A stretch of DNA of 11,584 nt from DATGEP01 sp035310125 (lineage in GTDB: Bacteria > Chloroflexota > Ktedonobacteria > Ktedonobacterales > JADMIN01). This document shows, piece after piece, positions 1 to 5,218 of the stretch. The stretch is from the NCBI GenBank assembly GCA_035310125.1, contig DATGEP010000099.1, positions 1 to 11,584 of the forward strand, in the 5' to 3' direction. The translations under genes and the position numbers were made by a program. The notes under the pieces are model-generated. The model made no database searches, was not told the DNA's origin, and saw nothing but the letters and a program-made list of their open reading frames with translations. Position 1 is the first letter of the stretch. Every line of letters starts with the position of its first letter.

Positions 1-394
1 GCCGGAATACGAAGTGTAACCACGGAGCACACGGAGAGCCACGGAGATGTGGTTGCCGTTTTTGCCGGAAATCGGCGATTGGGGCCGCAGCGAGGAGCGC
101 GATGGATTGGGCCACGAGCCGGCGAGACGCGAGCGGTACGAATGGCACTTGCCGATTCTGCCGGAATCCGCGATTCGGTTGCCGATTTTGCCGGAAATTC
201 GCGGTGGACATCTTTGGATATGCTTGCGAATGGGTGAGCGGGGAAGCGAAGGGCATTGCCGATTCTGCCGGGATTCCAATTTTTGTCTGGTGCGGGCGGA
301 AGTCGGTTGCCGATTTTGCCGGAATACGAGGCTCAACACAGAGGCAACGAAGGAGAACGGAGGAAGGGAAAGGCATTGCCGTTTTTGCCGCTGA
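1..394. repeat. Cluster of degenerate TTGCCG-N3-TTGCCG-type intergenic repeats
   Basis: Six copies of a short unit, consensus TTGCCGATTTTGCCGGAAT, begin at 53, 149, 179, 256, 307 and 376. The window also opens with the tail of another copy (GCCGGAATACGA at 1-12, repeated at 318-329). Each unit is two TTGCCG-like hexamers 9 bp apart. Between units lie CACGGAG/CACAGAG-rich stretches (about 19-48 and 334-366). Spacing is irregular (96, 30, 77, 51 and 69 bp). All three forward frames stay open across much of the region because the unit lacks stop codons, so the open frames with LPILPE-like or CRFCR-like repeats are probably by-products. I see no gene here. Confidence 0.7.
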
Positions 395-464
395 TTCATG
401 ATTCATGTGTTTCCTCATGTCTCGATGTCGTGTGCCGAGCGTCTTCGGTCGAGCGTATCACGTG

Positions 465-731
465 ATGATGGGCGGGGCGACAGTCAGGGGCGGGCAGACA
501 CGGCCAGGAACGGACACGAGAATCGGGGGATGCGGGCAGCGGCTGGAGGCATGCCGCCACGAAGCTCTCTATGCCAGGCTGTACGAGCGAGGGCTGATCT
601 CTTCGGAGCGCGCGGCGCAACTCCTGGGCATCACCCGCTGGGATTTTCTCGATCTGCTGGGCCGTTACGGAGTTTCCTACTTCGACGAGGCGATAGATCA
701 GGATGAGGTGTTGGGACGTGTCCGGCCCTAG
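465..731 (+). CDS. UPF0175-family antitoxin-like protein, N-terminus probably degenerate
   Basis: The last about 62 residues (from about 540) resemble the UPF0175 family of small antitoxin-like proteins. The recognisable core is a helix-turn-helix-like stretch, LYERGLISSERAAQLLGITR followed by WDFLDLLGRYGVSYFDEA, ending in an acidic tail. In toxin-antitoxin pairs such proteins neutralise a PIN-domain toxin and often repress their own operon. The first 25 or so residues do not look like the family, and there is no good Shine-Dalgarno before the candidate starts (405, 465 or 468). I chose 465 because it gives 88 aa, close to family size. The gene overlaps a DUF3368/PIN toxin remnant, which supports the toxin-antitoxin reading. 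The 5' end may have been replaced by rearrangement next to the repeat cluster, so the gene may no longer be functional. Confidence 0.6.
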   Translation: MMGGATVRGGQTRPGTDTRIGGCGQRLEACRHEALYARLYERGLISSERAAQLLGITRWDFLDLLGRYGVSYFDEAIDQDEVLGRVRP

Positions 732-910
732 TCTGTATCCTCATCCTGTTATCTCTAATACGACGCCGTTGATCTCGCTCGTTGGAGTGGGTTTGCACGA
801 TCTCTTGCCAGCCATTTATGGAGAAGTCTGGATACCAGAAGCCGTCTATATTGAGTATCACACCGGGCGTGTGCGCCATCCAGGTAGCCCCAATCTCGAT
901 ACATTGCCTT
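718..910 (+). pseudogene. Truncated DUF3368/PIN-domain toxin
   Basis: The reading frame gives VISNTTPLISLVGVG, then a stretch ending IPEAVYIEYHTGR. This is the N-terminal part of DUF3368 PIN-like toxin proteins, RNase-like partners of UPF0175 antitoxins. A GTG start at 718 is preceded by AGGATGAGG at 700-708 with 9-nt spacing and overlaps the end of the antitoxin gene, a typical coupled toxin-antitoxin arrangement. ATG at 703 is the alternative. Family resemblance fades after about residue 60 (near 905-910), where channel-like sequence starts in another frame. The acidic residues that complete a PIN active site, normally in the C-terminal half, are therefore missing. The gene is broken and should not make active toxin. 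The frame itself runs on to 1002 with unrelated residues. Confidence 0.65.
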
Positions 911-1095
911 CTACTTACGCTACCTTGGATCGATGTTCCTTTGGCTCATTTCTGGTTACGGCTACCGACCTCTTCGCAGCCTCATCACCTACCTTCTCGT
1001 AGTTCTGGCCTTTGCCATCACGTATTACTTGCTCGGTAACTACGTCAACCCGGTGCTCTCACCGATAGATGCTCGGGTGTTCAGTATTACGTCCT
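905..1095 (+). pseudogene. C-terminal fragment of a membrane channel-like protein, 5' part of the split remnant
   Basis: One frame, running without a stop from 888 to the TGA at 1095-1097, reads YLGSMFLWLISGYGYRPLRS and then LITYLLVVLAFAITYYLLG, with no usable start. I recognise the style of the C-terminal ion-channel-like region of pentapeptide-repeat membrane proteins in Ktedonobacteria (a GYGYRPxRS loop, a TM helix, then a pore-like segment). This is recalled resemblance, not a search. Frame GTA TCC-type stops lie upstream (TAG at 885-887), so the N-terminal portion is absent and the fragment abuts a truncated PIN gene. The 3' edge coincides with the mobile-element insertion, and the rest of the tail is at 4199-4264. 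Confidence 0.6.
1089..1095. repeat. 7-bp target-site duplication, left copy (ACGTCCT)
   Basis: ACGTCCT lies directly outside the left terminal inverted repeat and is repeated exactly at 4199-4205, outside the right terminal repeat. Removing the element plus one copy rejoins the channel reading frame without a shift, which is strong evidence for a true insertion-generated duplication. Confidence 0.85.
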
Positions 1096-1112
1096 GAGGC
1101 CGTTTCGTAACC
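1096..1112 (+). repeat. Left outer terminal inverted repeat
   Basis: GAGGCCGTTTCGTAACC, the left end of the composite element. It matches the right end (4182-4198, inverted) at 15 of 17 positions and the inverted inner copy at 1246-1263 over TTTCGTAACC and GAGG. Confidence 0.85.
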
Positions 1113-1245
1113 TCCCGTTTCGGGGGGTTCCAGCAACGGAGGTATCGGCTCGAGTGACCTTCACCGCCTGCTGTTAGCCACCTAGAGTGGCGAGCAAAGG
1201 GTCAGTCTACCTGCCGAGCTGGCCCACTCGGGGCAGGAAATCGGT

Positions 1246-1263
1246 GGTTACGAAACCGCCCTC
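1246..1263 (-). repeat. Inner copy of the terminal repeat, left unit
   Basis: Read on the minus strand from 1263 it is GAGGGCGGTTTCGTAACC, the element terminus with one extra base relative to the outer left end. It closes the 168-bp left unit. Confidence 0.75.
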
Positions 1264-1375
1264 GTTCGTGCCAAAGCACGTTGTTCGATGGCCACGCACT
1301 CCTTCGTGTCGGACCCGACCGCGTGGCGTGCGCCGACCGCGTCGCCCCCGATGTCCTCTAGAACAGCTGTACGGG

Positions 1376-1404
1376 TTGACATCATCAGATTCCTCAGGTA
1401 TACT
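1376..1404 (+). promoter_or_regulatory. Sigma70-type promoter of the tetR-cupin operon
   Basis: TTGACA at 1376-1381, a 17-bp spacer, and TATACT at 1399-1404, one base from the -10 consensus. Transcription should start near 1411, giving a leader of about 60 nt before the TetR start at 1472. It lies inside the mobile element, so the passenger genes carry their own promoter. Confidence 0.85.
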
Positions 1405-1433
1405 GGTTCCAACAACATTGGTTGTGAATACCA
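1404..1433. promoter_or_regulatory. Candidate TetR operator (imperfect dyad over the start site)
   Basis: TGGTTCCAACAAC (1404-1416) and GTTGTGAATACCA (1421-1433) form an inverted repeat around ATTG, with 9 of 13 positions symmetric (TGGT....ACAAC outer and inner blocks). It begins at the last base of the -10 box and covers the predicted start point, the usual place for an autoregulatory TetR site. Assignment to this TetR is by position. Confidence 0.55.
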
Positions 1434-1471
1434 ACTGAAGTTGACCATACCAGCGATACCCGAGGTAGGCC

Positions 1472-2209
1472 ATGGCGAGTGAAGCAACCCAGGACGCACG
1501 TGCGCGTTCGTCCATCCCGTCCCTCAAGGAACGCCGGCAGCGCTACCGGCAGGAGACGGTCGACGCGATCCTGGCGGCCGCGCGGGCGGTGATGCAGGAG
1601 CAGGGGGTGGCGGCACTCAACCTCAACGAGGTTGCGCGCCGGCTTGGGGTCAGCGGCCAGGCCCTTGCCAAGTACTTTCCGAACAAGGCGGCGCTGTACG
1701 ATGCCCTCTTTCTGCTGGGCCAGCGCCTCTTCCGTGAAGCCGAGGAGGAGCTCTGGCGGACGTCCGCACCCGATTGGGAGCGCATCCGCCGGTGGTTCGA
1801 GATCCGACTCGCTTTGGCGTGCGAGCATCCCGACCTCTACAGCCTGATCTGGGGCGACGCCGTGCCGGGCTTCACGTCATCGCCAGAGGAAATCCGGGCG
1901 ATGCTGGCGGGGGCACAGCGCGGGATCGGGGAGGTCATCGCAGCAGGGGCCATTGACGCGAGCATGCCGCCTGAGCGCGTGGTGGACATCCTGATGGCGG
2001 TCCGCCATGGGATCATCGCCGAGCATCTGGCCAAGCGCACCTTCCTCCCGCCTGGCTCGGACCGCTTTAGTGGCCTGATCGCGGACGTCCTCGCCGTGTT
2101 CGAGCAGGCCTGGGAACCGGAGTGGCAGCGATCACCGCGCGCCACGGACCTCGAGCGCACACGGGGTGCCGATCAGCAGAAAGGAGGCTCGACCACAGAG
2201 CGAGGATAG
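1472..2209 (+). CDS. TetR/AcrR-family transcriptional regulator
   Basis: A 245-residue DNA-binding regulator that probably represses its own operon until a small ligand binds. The N-terminal domain is typical: a helix (residues 25-45, ETVDAILAAARAVMQEQGV), then the HTH at about 50-75, LNEVARRLGVSGQALAKYF followed by PNKAALYDALF. The C-terminal ligand-binding/dimerisation half is all-helical and has a WFEIRLALACEHPDLYSLIW segment resembling TetR C-terminal domains that begin after a Trp-Phe helix. The ATG at 1472 has GAGGT at 1462-1466. A charged tail of about 20 residues ends the protein. The cupin starts 58 bp downstream in the same direction, and a strong promoter with an overlapping dyad lies upstream. 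The gene is cargo of the mobile element. The ligand cannot be inferred. Confidence 0.93.
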   Translation: MASEATQDARARSSIPSLKERRQRYRQETVDAILAAARAVMQEQGVAALNLNEVARRLGVSGQALAKYFPNKAALYDALFLLGQRLFREAEEELWRTSAPDWERIRRWFEIRLALACEHPDLYSLIWGDAVPGFTSSPEEIRAMLAGAQRGIGEVIAAGAIDASMPPERVVDILMAVRHGIIAEHLAKRTFLPPGSDRFSGLIADVLAVFEQAWEPEWQRSPRATDLERTRGADQQKGGSTTERG

Positions 2210-2267
2210 CGATCCAACACCAGTTCGGATCGAGTCAACTGCAACAGCGCTGAAAAGGAGCACTGTC

Positions 2268-2780
2268 ATGACCGAGGTTCAGCAGCCCACTATCACTTGT
2301 CTGCCGCCGGGAGCGGGCGAAACGCTCTGGGTCTTGGGGGACCAGGTGACGTTCAAGGCTGACGGCGAGCGCGATGGCCTGACCCTCTTCGTGAGCACGA
2401 TTCCGCCGGGGGGCGGGCCGCCGCCACATGTGCACTACCAGCAAGAGGAAGCGCACTTCGTCCTGGAGGGCACTTTCTCCTTCCTCAATGGAGAGACCTG
2501 GATCGAGGCGGAAGCCGGTTCGTTCATCTTCATTCCACGCGGCGTGGTGCACACCTTCCGCAACACCGGTTCGGAGCCCGGGCGGCTCGTCTCGACCAAC
2601 AACTTGCCTGGCGCGCATGAGCGCTGGTTCCGCCACGTAGGGGTACCTATTACCGACAGTGCCACATTCCGGCCTCCCACTGAGGCGCCGGATATGGCGG
2701 ATGTGCTGGCTAGCGCCGCGCAAGCCGACATTCATTTCATACCGCCGAACGCATCAGGCGCTGGATCCGCCGGCCAGTGA
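2268..2780 (+). CDS. Single-domain cupin protein (quercetin-dioxygenase-like fold)
   Basis: A 170-residue cupin. Both conserved motifs are intact. Motif 1 is GGGPPPHVHYQQEEAHFVLE with the next Gly, giving metal ligands His54, His56 and Glu61. Motif 2 is GSFIFIPRGVVHTFRN, giving the fourth ligand His95. A mononuclear metal site in a small beta-barrel is therefore expected, but whether it is a dioxygenase, isomerase or binding protein is not determined. The start is ATG 2268 with AAAGGAG at 2254-2260; an in-frame upstream ATG at 2166 lies inside the tetR gene and lacks this signal. It follows tetR by 58 bp and precedes the next gene by 19 bp, so it is probably co-transcribed and controlled by the TetR protein. 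The substrate may also be the inducer, a common arrangement for TetR-enzyme pairs. Confidence 0.9.
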   Translation: MTEVQQPTITCLPPGAGETLWVLGDQVTFKADGERDGLTLFVSTIPPGGGPPPHVHYQQEEAHFVLEGTFSFLNGETWIEAEAGSFIFIPRGVVHTFRNTGSEPGRLVSTNNLPGAHERWFRHVGVPITDSATFRPPTEAPDMADVLASAAQADIHFIPPNASGAGSAGQ

Positions 2781-2799
2781 ACACGAAGGAGGGACACCG

Positions 2800-3276
2800 A
2801 TGCTGTCCCAGCAAGGGGTGGGAACAGCAGAAGCGGTCTCCGATACCGAGCTGTCCGTCCGGCCAAGAGCGATCACTGCCGCGCCGGACACCTGGGCTGC
2901 TGCGCCGCCTGCCATGCAGGCGGCCGTGGTTGCCGCGTATGCACTGTGGGCTGGAGCAGGCGGCACCCATCTAGGGGCTGAGTTGGCCATGCGCGTGCAC
3001 GAACTCACAGGATGCGCGATCCCAGACGGCGCGATCACGGTAAATTGCGGCGCCCGTCGGGCGACCGCCGCACTAGATGGGGTAGTGTTCCAGCTCCGGG
3101 GGCACGATCTGATCCTGCTGCGGCCTTGCGCGTACTGCAGCACGGGACGCTTTGAGAGCCCCGCGCTCTGCAGCCGCGCTGACCTGGGCCATGCGCTCGC
3201 GGGGTGGCACCCGTACCACGCCGGGTGCGAGCCGGAGGATCCCGCAGAGGAGGACTGGTTAGTGGCGTGGCCGTAG
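2800..3276 (+). CDS. Small Cys/His-motif protein of unknown function
   Basis: I do not recognise a named family. The 158-residue product starts at ATG 2800 behind a strong GAAGGAGGG (2785-2793), 19 bp after the cupin, so it belongs to the same operon. Residues 1-50 are Ala-rich and probably partly disordered. The middle (55-108) looks like a mixed alpha/beta segment with a short basic patch (CGARR). The C-terminal part has CAYCSTGRFESPALC and then HPYHAGC: Cys110, Cys113, Cys124, His137, His140 and Cys143. That pattern suggests a structural zinc site or zinc ribbon. The end is acidic with several tryptophans (EEDWLVAWP). I recall similar short proteins near mobile genes in Ktedonobacteria, without an assigned role. 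No signal peptide or TM segment is visible. Confidence 0.72.
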   Translation: MLSQQGVGTAEAVSDTELSVRPRAITAAPDTWAAAPPAMQAAVVAAYALWAGAGGTHLGAELAMRVHELTGCAIPDGAITVNCGARRATAALDGVVFQLRGHDLILLRPCAYCSTGRFESPALCSRADLGHALAGWHPYHAGCEPEDPAEEDWLVAWP

Positions 3277-3381
3277 GGAGGCGTATGCCGGCCGTCCCTG
3301 GCCGTCCGGGAGCATCACCGAGCGCGCCTGGTGGGCGGCCGAGAACGCCTTTACCGCTGTGTTGCTCGCACACTCAGCTTC

Positions 3382-3396
3382 GAGGGCGTTTCAACC
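3382..3396 (+). repeat. Inner terminal repeat of the right IS
   Basis: GAGGGCGTTTCAACC, identical to the right outer terminus apart from two missing bases (GA after GTTTC). It marks the junction between passenger DNA and the right IS. The transposase stop codon (3391-3393, minus strand) lies inside it. Confidence 0.75.
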
Positions 3397-4120
3397 CTCC
3401 ACCCCTTCCCAGACGTGGGCGAGGACGAGCCGTGGCGAGCGGATGAAGGTGGGGCGCCCGTGCTGCCAGGCGGCCAGGGCAATCACCCAGACCGCGGCGT
3501 ACGTCAGCGCGATGCGCGTCTCGACCGCGGACCAGCCGCATAGAGGCGGGCGCTGCAGGCGGAAGTAGACGAGGACGCGGGCGAAGAACCGCTCGATGCT
3601 GGTGCGCTTGCCCAGCTCGGCGCCAGGCCAGAATGGGTGCGCTGTCAATTATGAGGTCGCGTGCCTGCGTCAGCCCCATCCACAATCCGGCCCGGACCAG
3701 CAGCACGAACAGCATCTCGCTGGCCGGCGCCCCGACCGCCCGCAGCCGCTTGGACTGCTGCGCCTTGCTGGGCACCCGCACCCGCCCGTCCGGACCCAGC
3801 GGGAGCCCACACGCCAATGCCAGCGCCGGCCAGGCGCACAGCCAGTCGTGGAGTTCCTGGTAGGACAAACGCCAGAGCGTGCGCAGCAACGCCAGGACCA
3901 AAAGCGATGCCTCGCTATAGATGCGGGGCGCGCCGCCCGGACCAGCGGGCAGTGGAGGAGGACATTGCCGCTGGGCCAATTGGACGGCCAGCCGACACAA
4001 AGTGAGCAGTTCCAGGCGGGTCACCAGCGTCAGCGCGTCCAGATGGAGCGCTGTCGCCATGGTGCGATGATAGGAGGGCGGGGGAACGGGCGCCTGAACG
4101 GGACACCCAGTAGGTGCCAT
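3391..4120 (-). pseudogene. DDE-type transposase with internal out-of-frame deletion
   Basis: The minus-strand frame from ATG 4120 encodes an N-terminal transposase region: YSEASLLVLALLRTLWRLSY, then a DNA-binding-like middle, then RDLIIDSAPILAWRRA, with Asp159 as the likely first catalytic aspartate. At about 3615-3625 similarity jumps to a second frame, which reads GKRTSIERFFARVLVYFRLQ and ends with a hydrophobic segment and VLAHVWEGVEG. The region that should join them, with the second Asp and the Gly/Tyr-rich core, is missing, and the frame changes at the junction. The product would be inactive. The start is secured by AGGAGG six bases upstream (inside the hairpin at 4122-4166). I place it in the DDE_Tnp_1 (IS4-like) superfamily. 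The exact IS family needs a database comparison, and the 7-bp duplication is a clue. Confidence 0.82.
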
Positions 4121-4121
4121 G

Positions 4122-4166
4122 AGATGCCTCCTGAGCGCGGCTTGCTCCCGCGCTCAGGAGGCATCT
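4122..4166 (-). promoter_or_regulatory. Hairpin sequestering the transposase ribosome-binding site
   Basis: A perfect 19-bp inverted repeat (4122-4140 with 4148-4166) with a 7-nt loop lies immediately before the transposase start. In the minus-strand mRNA the 3' arm contains AGGAGG (complement of 4127-4132), six bases before the ATG at 4120. Any transcript entering from outside the IS would fold and hide the Shine-Dalgarno. This is the known way IS10 and IS50 avoid transposase synthesis from read-through RNA. A native transcript starting inside the 5' arm would escape. Confidence 0.75.
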
Positions 4167-4181
4167 TACCTCGCTGTTCTC

Positions 4182-4198
4182 GGTTTCGAAACGCCCTC
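4182..4198 (-). repeat. Right outer terminal inverted repeat
   Basis: Read on the minus strand from 4198 it is GAGGGCGTTTCGAAACC, matching the left outer end at 15 of 17 positions. It abuts the right copy of the target duplication. Confidence 0.85.
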
Positions 4199-4264
4199 AC
4201 GTCCTTTCATGGACGGGGGTTCTCGCCAGGTGAGACCATCACGCAACGGTTTTTCGCGCGGTGA
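4199..4264 (+). pseudogene. 3' tail of the split channel-like gene, including the right target duplication
   Basis: Begins with the second ACGTCCT (4199-4205) and reads TSFHGRGFSPGETITQRFFA, then Arg and TGA. Joined to the fragment ending at 1095 it continues the frame exactly (…VFSITS then FHGRGF…). The ends SFHGRGFF and TQRFFxR are what I recall from the C-terminus of Ktedonobacterial pentapeptide/ion-channel proteins. Normally about 35 residues separate them, and here they are nearly adjacent, so the target gene seems to have been deleted internally before or after the insertion. Confidence 0.6.
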
Positions 4265-4371
4265 AGCGCTTATGCCAGAAGCCCCTGGTAGATATGCCAC
4301 CCTGGACGGATGGTATACGATAGAACAGCCAGACTTCGTGTGACGCCGGAGAAATGTGGGAGGATGTCGCG

Positions 4372-4917
4372 ATGGATGTGCCGATCTTCCTGAGTTATGC
4401 CAGGCCGCATTTGCAGCGACAGGATGCATTCGCGGACAGTGTCGCGAAGTATCTACGTGAGCGGGGGATCCATCCACGCACTCTCGGAGTCACGGACTAC
4501 GATACACAGGCTCCCCTTACAGCCATTCGCCGCATCTTGCTCGAATCGAACGGTTTACTGACAATTGCGTTCCGGCGGATGCATGTTGACACTGGCACGT
4601 TCAAGAAGGACGCTGATATGAGCAGGGTCCGCCCCGTGCCCATCAGTGACATCTGGCTTACCAGCCCCTGGTGCCACATTGAAGCGGCTATGGCATTTCA
4701 ACTCGGTCTGCCCATCCTCGTCTTCCGAGAGAAGGGCGTCTATGACGATGGCATTCTAGAGAAAGGTGTCACTGGAACCTACCTACCGGAGTTTGATTTG
4801 GAAGATACCGGCGTTGACCACTTCCAAACACCAGAATGGCGCCAACTGATGGCAGACTGGGAAGGCTACGTCAGAACAGTGGTGCGGGCAAAAGGCAATC
4901 CCCCCAGGCTGTACTGA
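4372..4917 (+). CDS. Standalone TIR-like domain protein
   Basis: A 181-residue single-domain protein with a TIR-like layout. It opens with a beta-strand and box-1-like motif (VPIFLSYARPH, residues 3-13), then a helix, a VTDYDTQAPL loop at about 40-49, a hydrophobic strand (GLLTIAF) and SPWCHIEAAMAFQLGLPILV at about 98-117. In catalytic TIR domains the Glu after a Trp-containing turn is the NAD-cleaving residue; Glu104 occupies that position by inference. The start is ATG 4372 with GGGAGG at 4358-4363; ATG 4354 has no signal. No effector domain or TM segment is present. It stands alone between the channel remnant and the PKD gene, and its sequence is visibly less GC-rich than its right-hand neighbours, which suggests acquisition. 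Bacterial TIR proteins act in antiphage defence or as effectors. The specific role here is open. Confidence 0.75.
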   Translation: MDVPIFLSYARPHLQRQDAFADSVAKYLRERGIHPRTLGVTDYDTQAPLTAIRRILLESNGLLTIAFRRMHVDTGTFKKDADMSRVRPVPISDIWLTSPWCHIEAAMAFQLGLPILVFREKGVYDDGILEKGVTGTYLPEFDLEDTGVDHFQTPEWRQLMADWEGYVRTVVRAKGNPPRLY

Positions 4918-5146
4918 GCGCTTGTGCCGATCCCAGGGAATACGGTTTCTGAGCGCGGACAGGATGCCGGCCAGACCTGACGCGGCCACTTCTGGTGGTT
5001 CACACATCGTGAGGGACGTAAGTGAGTTATGGCGAAGCCAGAGCGGGCGCAGCAGGCAGCGCCCATACATGTAACATGCATCTGGCGGGTTTGGTGAAGG
5101 AGCATGGTCTGGCTTGGGCATCCTCTGGGCCAAGAGTACACTCCGC
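4918..5146. other. Intergenic region without recognisable gene
   Basis: About 230 bp between the TIR-like gene and the promoter of the PKD gene. I see no convincing coding frame, no T-tailed terminator and no RNA gene. Long minus-strand open frames cross it but match nothing recognisable and run antisense to the PKD gene or its leader. Confidence 0.5.
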
Positions 5147-5175
5147 TCGACACGCTGTGCGCACTTTGCGATAAT
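5147..5175 (+). promoter_or_regulatory. Probable sigma70-type promoter of the PKD gene
   Basis: TCGACA at 5147-5152, a 17-bp spacer and GATAAT at 5170-5175, each one base from consensus. It lies 44 bp before the chosen start codon, with a start point expected near 5182. Confidence 0.6.
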
Positions 5176-5218
5176 CTCCGGTGAGCGGTCGGCAGCGATG
5201 TGCGAGGAGGTATGGGCC

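Larger units (their letters stand above)
1096..1263. mobile_element. 168-bp transposase-less left IS unit (MITE-like)
   Basis: This segment is bounded by two inverted copies of the element terminus: GAGGCCGTTTCGTAACC outward at 1096 and GAGGGCGGTTTCGTAACC reading inward from 1263. The interior (1113-1245) has no recognisable coding sequence. It includes an imperfect hairpin, CCTGCCGAG...CTCGGGGCAGG, at about 1210-1237. It can be read as a deletion derivative of the IS at the other end, or as a MITE. No target duplication flanks this unit alone (ACGTCCT left, GTTCGTG right), so it did not arrive here independently. Confidence 0.65.
1096..4198. mobile_element. Composite-transposon-like element with TetR-cupin passenger operon
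   Basis: The ends are GAGGCCGTTTCGTAACC (1096-1112) and, inverted, GAGGGCGTTTCGAAACC (4198 back to 4182), 15 of 17 identical, flanked by the 7-bp duplication ACGTCCT. Two further copies of the terminus point inward: 1246-1263 (inverted) and 3382-3396 (direct). This divides the 3103-bp element into a 168-bp left unit, a passenger segment (1264-3381) and an 817-bp right IS with a deleted transposase. Neither inner end is flanked by the duplication, so the whole block moved as one. The insertion splits a channel-like gene remnant in frame. With its only transposase broken, the element would need an enzyme supplied in trans. Confidence 0.83.
3382..4198 (-). mobile_element. 817-bp internally deleted IS with DDE transposase remnant
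   Basis: Bounded by GAGGGCGTTTCAACC (3382-3396) and the inverted GAGGGCGTTTCGAAACC (4198 to 4182); the two ends differ only by a 2-nt gap. The transposase pseudogene runs on the minus strand from 4120 and stops within the inner terminus. At 817 bp the unit is too short for a full transposase of this type (about 330-380 codons by recall), consistent with an internal deletion. It forms the right arm of the composite element. Confidence 0.78.

Noticed and set aside
1..394. CRISPR array
   Set aside because: Units are degenerate, spacing ranges from 30 to 96 bp, and gaps are not unique equal-length spacers.
47..394. Coding gene with LPILPE/CRFCR repeats
   Set aside because: All three forward frames are open across the repeats, the motif changes frame at about 200-256, and no ribosome-binding site is present.
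1096..1263. Independent single insertion of the left unit
   Set aside because: Its immediate flanks do not match (ACGTCCT versus GTTCGTG); only the outer ends of the 3.1-kb block share a duplication.
3596..4264. Plus-strand open frame across the IS
   Set aside because: It is antisense to the transposase remnant; only its last 22 codons (the channel tail) carry meaning.
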